64,000 bases of DNA from Fontisphaera persica (GTDB lineage Bacteria; Verrucomicrobiota; Verrucomicrobiia; Limisphaerales; Fontisphaeraceae): NCBI RefSeq assembly GCF_024832785.1, contig NZ_CP116615.1, positions 4,340,001-4,404,000 of the forward strand, given 5' to 3'. The position numbers and the translations under genes are program-made. Shown piece after piece: positions 59,395 to 64,000 of the stretch (position 1 is its first letter; the number at the start of each line of letters is the position of its first letter). The notes beneath the pieces are model-generated. The model ran no database searches, was not told the DNA's origin, and was given only the letters and a program-made list of their open reading frames with translations.

Positions 59395-61956
59395 TTATTC
59401 CACCACATACACCACCGCCCCTTTGCGCAGGCTCAGCGCGCATCGGCCATTGGGAGCCACCACGCGGCGGCTTTCCCCCATGGCATTCACCAGCGTCACC
59501 TGCTTGCCGTTCACCGGCACGTTGACCTGCGCCTCACGCGCCGGATTCCACACCGCGATGACGCGCTGCCCCCCTTGCCGGGCGCGGAACGCGTAGGCCA
59601 GCGTCTCCCCCTCCATCGGCAGCGGCCCCTCCAGCACCTTGCCGCGCAGCAAGCCCGCCAGCACGGCATAGGCGCGGTAGGCCGGTTTCGGACGGAAATC
59701 CCGGTAAATGATGCCCATTTGATGCTCAAAATAAATCGGGTCCTCACCGTCATTGCGGAAGTTGTACCAGAAGGTGCGCGGCTCCACCCCGGAAACAATC
59801 GCGCACAGGTAGCTCCGGGCAATCAACTCGGCCTGCGCCCGCAGCGAGGTCGGCGCAAAATCCTGCCGCAGCGTGTTGTGCGGCGTGAAGGTGGACCACC
59901 CCATTTCCGTCAGCCACACCGGCCGCCGCCGCCCATCCGGCAGCCTGACCTTGTCGGAGGCCTTCTTCAAATCCGCGATGAATTCGGTGTCTTTCAGCAC
60001 GCGCCGGTAGGGGTGAATGGTCAGGATGTCAAACGGCGCCTGCAGCGCCAGCATCTGGTCCATGAACTTGTAATCTATGCCCGCCGTCGAAAGCCCCAGC
60101 ACCTCCGCCTGCGGGTCCAGCTCCTTGATTGCGGCGTAACTGCGTTTCAACAGCTCGGCGTACAACTCCTTCGGCCCCTGCCAGAAAAAGATGTTCGGCT
60201 CATTCCAGATTTCCCACTGCTTGATGTCCTTCCCGTACCGTTTGACGAGCGCCTGGAGGTAACGCACATAATCCTCTATTCCTTCCTGCGTGTACGCCTT
60301 CGTCCACGGCGCCCAGTAACACACAATCGCATAAACCGTGATGCCATTGCGCTGGGCGCACGCCAGCATGTCGTCGTAAAACTTCCATTGGTATTCGCCC
60401 TTGCGCGGCTCAATGCGTGACCACGCAAATTCCTCCCGCGACCATTTCACCCCCGCCTCGCGCGCCATTTGCGCCGCCTGCTCCATTTGCGCCAGACCGC
60501 GGGCGTCCCCGCCATAACGGTACAGGTACAGCCCCATGCCAAAGAGGGATTCCGGCTCCAGCTTGCCGTCACCCCTGGCCTCCAGCGGCGCCACCCACGC
60601 CGTGGTGACCGGCGGCACATCCTGCCCGGGAATCTCCACTGAAAACTCGGCTTCCAGAAATTTGGCGCTGGCCTGCGGCGCCGGCACCGGCACGGTTACC
60701 TGCAAGGGCTGGCCCAGCGCTGGCACGCGCACTTTCTGCCGCTGGCGCGCCACCTCCTGCCCGTCCCACGTCCGCCACACCCACGCCAGCTCGCCATCCA
60801 GCGGCTTCTCCGCCAGCGCCCGCAAAGTGGCCGTGCTCTGCCAGCGGCCCTCCTCCTCGCGGGTCTCGGCGGTGAGCAGGCACCGTTTGTCCGCCGGGCA
60901 CGAGCCCTCAATGCGCACCTCCACCAGCTCCACGCTGCGCTGGTCCTGCAAGCCCCCCGCCAGCACCTGAAACGTGCCCAGCCGCAGCGGGCCGTGCATT
61001 TTGCCATCGTTCTCGCCACCGTACCATTCCCAGCCCGGGCCGGGCGGCCCGTCGGTGACATACTCCGTAATGCCATCGCCGCTGGAGGAGGGCACGCGCG
61101 TCAGCTCCTTGTGAAACGTCATGAAATGCGTGCCCAAGGTGACCCGCACCGGATGCCCCTGCAAATCGCCCCGCACACGCAGGCGCAACCGGTCCACATT
61201 CCCCAACAGCGTGCGCTCCGGCAGACCCAGCCCCATCGAGCGCGCCCCTTGCGTAAAATCCAGCGTCCACCGCCGCCCCTCCAGCCGGCTTTCCCCCCCG
61301 TTGCCCTCCACGCGCAACCGCCAGCCTTCCGCCTCGGCAAACTGATAGGCCGGCCACGAAACCCGAGCCACCAGCGACTCCGCGCTGACCAGTGCCAGCT
61401 CGTCGAAGTCCACCGCCCCCTGCCGCGTCTCGCCGTTGTCAATCAGCAGGGCCAGCAGGCGCGGCGGGCCGTGCACTTTTCCGTCATTGGCCCCGCCCCA
61501 ATGACTCGCCCATTGCTCAAACACCACCGTGGCCCGCACCCACCGGCCCGCGGGACATTCCACCGGCTTTTGCAGAGTCTGGCCTGTGGTATCGGTGTAG
61601 CGGAAAACCACGCTGTGCCCCTCGGGCCGCTTGACCCAGAATTGCAGCGCGTTCAAATGGCTGGGCACGTTGGTCGGCGCCCGGAACAGTGCCGCCACAT
61701 AATTGCCGCCGCCGCTGAAATCAAATTCCAGCCGCCCCCCCATTTTGCCCCCATGCGCGGCCTGCGGGGAAAAATAAAACCGGCCTTTGGCCCCGGGAAA
61801 CTCCGCCCCCGGACTGAAGGACCAGCGGTTGGTGGCGCCTTCAAAATCCTCCAGCATCACCGGCGCCACCGGCGCCGCCGCCGGGGACACCCAGACCGCC
61901 AAAAAACACATCGCGCCAGCCAAGGCGCGCCAGGACAATCGAGGTGGATTTTTCAT
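59395..61956 (-). CDS. GH39-like secreted glycoside hydrolase with N-terminal beta domains
   Basis: This is an 853-residue exported glycoside hydrolase of clan GH-A. After a signal peptide (LAGAMCFLAVWVSPAAA), two jelly-roll-like carbohydrate-binding-type domains occupy about residues 30-380; both contain a related GGANDGKVHGP / GGENDGKMHGP turn, so they look like duplicates. A further beta domain precedes the barrel (from about 490). Acid/base Glu is in KQWEIWNEPNIFFW and the likely nucleophile Glu in VWLTEMGWST. The pattern is closest to GH39 and related beta-xylosidase/iduronidase-type families. Three in-frame ATGs (61974, 61965, 61956) exist; the last gives the shortest good signal. It shares no operon with the convergent oxidoreductase. 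Confidence 0.78.
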   Translation of the reverse strand: MKNPPRLSWRALAGAMCFLAVWVSPAAAPVAPVMLEDFEGATNRWSFSPGAEFPGAKGRFYFSPQAAHGGKMGGRLEFDFSGGGNYVAALFRAPTNVPSHLNALQFWVKRPEGHSVVFRYTDTTGQTLQKPVECPAGRWVRATVVFEQWASHWGGANDGKVHGPPRLLALLIDNGETRQGAVDFDELALVSAESLVARVSWPAYQFAEAEGWRLRVEGNGGESRLEGRRWTLDFTQGARSMGLGLPERTLLGNVDRLRLRVRGDLQGHPVRVTLGTHFMTFHKELTRVPSSSGDGITEYVTDGPPGPGWEWYGGENDGKMHGPLRLGTFQVLAGGLQDQRSVELVEVRIEGSCPADKRCLLTAETREEEGRWQSTATLRALAEKPLDGELAWVWRTWDGQEVARQRQKVRVPALGQPLQVTVPVPAPQASAKFLEAEFSVEIPGQDVPPVTTAWVAPLEARGDGKLEPESLFGMGLYLYRYGGDARGLAQMEQAAQMAREAGVKWSREEFAWSRIEPRKGEYQWKFYDDMLACAQRNGITVYAIVCYWAPWTKAYTQEGIEDYVRYLQALVKRYGKDIKQWEIWNEPNIFFWQGPKELYAELLKRSYAAIKELDPQAEVLGLSTAGIDYKFMDQMLALQAPFDILTIHPYRRVLKDTEFIADLKKASDKVRLPDGRRRPVWLTEMGWSTFTPHNTLRQDFAPTSLRAQAELIARSYLCAIVSGVEPRTFWYNFRNDGEDPIYFEHQMGIIYRDFRPKPAYRAYAVLAGLLRGKVLEGPLPMEGETLAYAFRARQGGQRVIAVWNPAREAQVNVPVNGKQVTLVNAMGESRRVVAPNGRCALSLRKGAVVYVVE

Positions 61957-62075
61957 GTCAATCATTGAATCCATGCTGCCGTTTTGCCCAACACGGCTCA
62001 ATGTTAAAACGCCGCGCCGGTGGTGCGTATTCAGATTTGCCAAATCCGCCAGGAAGCACACATTTAGGGACTAAC

Positions 62076-62093
62076 CCGCCCCGTGCGGGGCGG
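62076..62093 (+). promoter_or_regulatory. GC hairpin in the leader of the SDR-uxuA operon
   Basis: CCGCCCC at 62076-62082 and GGGGCGG at 62087-62093 form a perfect 7-bp stem with a GTGC loop. It lies just before an AGGA (62100-62103), which is the likely ribosome binding site of the SDR gene at 62111. No T-run follows, so it is not a terminator. It could affect translation initiation or mRNA stability. Confidence 0.4.
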
Positions 62094-62110
62094 CTGAACA
62101 GGACTCACAC

Positions 62111-62920
62111 ATGAGCAAACACACCAACACCGGCATTGCCACAGACTGCGCTCTGCACGCCTGGCCCTGCCCCTTTCGCCTCGATGGCGAACTGGCGGTC
62201 ATTACTGGCGGTGGCACTGGTTTGGGGCTGGCGATGGGCCGCTGCCTCGCCGCCGCCGGCGCCCGCGTCGTCCTCGTCGGCCGCCGCGCCGCCGCGTTGG
62301 AGGCCGCCTCGCAAAGTATCGGCCCCCTAGCCAGTTTCGCGGTCCATGACGTGGACCAACTGGAGCAGGCGCCGCGTTTCATCGAGCAGGTCCAGCGCCA
62401 GCATGGCCCCATCACCATTCTCATCAACAACGCCGGCATTCACCTCAAAAAACCGGCCGTGGACACCACCGAGCAGGAATTCCTGCAAGTGCTCACCACC
62501 CATGTCCTCGGCGCTCACGCCCTCAGCCGTGCCGTCGCGCCAGCCATGATGCAACAGGGCCGCGGCAGCCTCTTGTTCATCGCCTCCATGGCCTCCCTCT
62601 TCGGCATCCCCAACGTGGTCGCCTACAGCGCCGCCAAAAGCGCCTACGTGGGCATGGTCCGCGCCCTGGCCACCGAACTCTCACCCCAGGGCATCCGCGT
62701 CAACGCCATCGCCCCGGGCTGGATTGAAACCGACATGTCCCACAAGGCCCTGGCCCAGGACCCCGCCCGCCGGCAAAAAATCCTCAGCCGCACCCCCATG
62801 GGCCGCCTCGGCCAGCCGGAAGACGTGGGCATGGCCGCCGTCTATCTCTGTTCACCAGCCGCCCGCTTTGTCACCGGCGTCATCCTTCCGGTGGACGGCG
62901 GCGCCAGCATTGGCTTTTAA
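62111..62920 (+). CDS. SDR-family oxidoreductase, likely uronate-pathway
   Basis: This is a 269-residue classical short-chain dehydrogenase. NAD-binding GGGTGLG is at 33-39, NNAG at 107-110, catalytic Ser159 in FIASM, and Tyr172/Lys176 in YSAAK. GVILPVDGGASIGF is the normal C terminus. It resembles gluconate 5-dehydrogenase/2-keto-3-deoxy-gluconate-type enzymes. Its neighbour, ten bases downstream, is uxuA, so it may perform the fructuronate reductase step (UxuB role) to mannonate, or a related keto-uronate reduction (inference). The ATG at 62111 is preceded by AGGA at 62100-62103. Confidence 0.88.
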   Translation: MSKHTNTGIATDCALHAWPCPFRLDGELAVITGGGTGLGLAMGRCLAAAGARVVLVGRRAAALEAASQSIGPLASFAVHDVDQLEQAPRFIEQVQRQHGPITILINNAGIHLKKPAVDTTEQEFLQVLTTHVLGAHALSRAVAPAMMQQGRGSLLFIASMASLFGIPNVVAYSAAKSAYVGMVRALATELSPQGIRVNAIAPGWIETDMSHKALAQDPARRQKILSRTPMGRLGQPEDVGMAAVYLCSPAARFVTGVILPVDGGASIGF

Positions 62921-62929
62921 TCGGCTCGC

Positions 62930-63991
62930 ATGAAACTGGGTCTTGGCCTCTATCGGCATCAGCTCGACGAAGCGCATTTCCGCTTCGCCCGCCAGTGCGG
63001 TTGCACCCACATCGTCGCCCATCTGGTGGATTATTTTCGCTCCTCCCGCAGCAACCGCCCCGGCGACCAGCCCGTGGGCGATGATTCCGGCTGGGGACTG
63101 GCGGGCGACCCCCAGCATCTGTGGACGGTGGACGAACTGCTGGACCTGCGACGCAAGGTCAACGCCGCCGGCCTGGAATTGGAGGCCATTGAAAACTTTG
63201 ACCCCGCCCACTGGCACGACGTTCTCCTCGACGGCCCCCGCAAGGCCGAGCAATTGGAGAACCTGAAAACCATCATCCGCAACCTCGGCGCCGCCGGCAT
63301 CCCCATCATGGGCTACAACTTCTCCATCGCCGGCGTGGCCGGGCGCGTCAAAGGCCCCTTTGCCCGCGGCGGCGCCGAAGCGGTGGGCATGGCGGGACCG
63401 GTGGACAAGCCCATGCCCAACGGCATGGTCTGGAACATGATTTATGACCCCCACGCGCCCCCCGGCGTGGTCCCCTCCGCCACCCCCGAACAGTTGTGGC
63501 AGCGCTGCCGCGATTTCTTACAGGCCGTCCTGCCCGTGGCCGAGCAGGCGGGCGTCACCCTCGCGGCGCATCCCGATGACCCGCCCCTGCCCACTGTGCG
63601 GAGCCAGCCACGGCTGGTTTATCAGCCACACTTGTACCAAAAGCTCATTGATTTGGCCCCCAGCCCGCGCAACCAGCTCGAGTTCTGCGTCGGCACCCTC
63701 GCCGAAATGACCGAGGGCGACGTGTACGAGGCCGTGGACACCTACAGCCGCCAGGGCCGCATTGCCTACGTCCACCTGCGCAACGTCCGCGGCAAAGTCC
63801 CCACCTATCAGGAAACCTTTATTGATGAGGGCGATGTGGACGTCCTGGAAGTGCTGCGCATCCTCAAACGCAACGGCTTTGCGGGCGTAATCATCCCCGA
63901 CCACGCCCCCCAAATGACCTGCGCCGCCCCCTGGCACGCCGGCATGGCGTACGCCCTCGGCTATTTACAGGCCGCCCTCAAAGCCGTGTAA
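62930..63991 (+). CDS. uxuA: mannonate dehydratase
   Basis: This is a 353-residue UxuA-type mannonate dehydratase, converting D-mannonate to 2-keto-3-deoxy-D-gluconate in glucuronate/galacturonate catabolism. The TIM-barrel protein binds Mn2+/Fe2+. Seen: YRHQLDEAHFRFARQCGCTHIVAHLVDYF, GLELEAIENFDPAHWHDVLL, GIPIMGYNFSIAG, VTLAAHPDDPPLP with metal-binding His and Asp, and the C-terminal GVIIPDHAPQM ... HAGMAYALGYL (all given in fragments). It ends nine bases from the window edge, so operon partners such as a KDG kinase may lie just beyond. It is coupled to the SDR gene by a ten-base gap. Confidence 0.93.
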   Translation: MKLGLGLYRHQLDEAHFRFARQCGCTHIVAHLVDYFRSSRSNRPGDQPVGDDSGWGLAGDPQHLWTVDELLDLRRKVNAAGLELEAIENFDPAHWHDVLLDGPRKAEQLENLKTIIRNLGAAGIPIMGYNFSIAGVAGRVKGPFARGGAEAVGMAGPVDKPMPNGMVWNMIYDPHAPPGVVPSATPEQLWQRCRDFLQAVLPVAEQAGVTLAAHPDDPPLPTVRSQPRLVYQPHLYQKLIDLAPSPRNQLEFCVGTLAEMTEGDVYEAVDTYSRQGRIAYVHLRNVRGKVPTYQETFIDEGDVDVLEVLRILKRNGFAGVIIPDHAPQMTCAAPWHAGMAYALGYLQAALKAV

Positions 63992-64000
63992 CCGCCGGCC

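Overview
The window is one continuous stretch of high-GC bacterial chromosome with densely packed, ordinary-looking genes. I saw no transposase, integrase, phage gene, CRISPR array, rRNA or tRNA. The gene set suggests a Verrucomicrobiota bacterium, possibly of the Limisphaerales/Pedosphaera group. The reasons are two Tat-exported Gfo/Idh/MocA oxidoreductases, a DUF1080 lipoprotein, a tricorn-like protease, many secreted glycoside-active enzymes, a 33-residue AURKAIP1/COX24-type ribosomal peptide, and large secreted proteins of unknown function. The lineage is inferred from gene content, not from a marker tree.

Layout. 71-3303: a secreted endonuclease I and a divergent polytopic membrane protein. 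3281-10942: a tightly overlapping minus-strand operon for an amino-sugar nucleotide and glycan. It holds a Dabb protein, a WlbA-like dehydrogenase, a WlbB-like acyltransferase, an epimerase, three DegT-family aminotransferases, a NeuD/PglD-like acyltransferase and a GT2 glycosyltransferase. 11050-14219: a GH20-like protein, an SGNH hydrolase and agmatine deiminase. 14411-19049: purS-purQ-purL, hisG and the tiny ribosomal peptide gene, followed by a hairpin terminator. 19147-24661: a TPR lipoprotein, a DUF2203 protein, moaE-moeA-moaC and an orphan PAS histidine kinase. 24792-29511: a tricorn-type protease and gltX. 29785-35043: a Tat-exported oxidoreductase, a GH5 enzyme and a large secreted protein of unknown function.

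35339-38267: an iron-uptake operon (Cys-rich FeoA-like protein, FeoA, FeoB) with a promoter embedded in a Fur-like palindrome. 38447-40722: a GT4-like glycosyltransferase and a HAD hydrolase. 40783-45972: rmuC-addA. 46119-48637: EVE protein, MFS transporter and DUF1080 lipoprotein. 48773-49998: a 562-bp tandem repeat carrying two nearly identical GxxExxY genes plus a partial third unit. 50183-53553: an iron-type ABC binding lipoprotein and a permease fused in frame to an NHL propeller. 53574-63991: a protein of unknown function, an exported methyltransferase, a PL11 rhamnogalacturonan lyase, a thioesterase, a second Tat oxidoreductase, a GH39-like glycosidase, and an SDR-uxuA pair for hexuronate catabolism.

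Taken together, the region mixes housekeeping (purine, histidine, molybdopterin, tRNA charging) with a plant-polysaccharide-degrading lifestyle (PL11, GH5, GH39-like, GH20-like, uxuA, Gfo/DUF1080) and surface-glycan synthesis. The least ordinary items are the permease-NHL fusion with no ATPase gene nearby, the Cys-rich FeoA-like protein behind a near-leaderless Fur-like promoter, the GxxExxY tandem array, the three-aminotransferase sugar operon, and the exported methyltransferase. I see no complete system that I can call entirely new.
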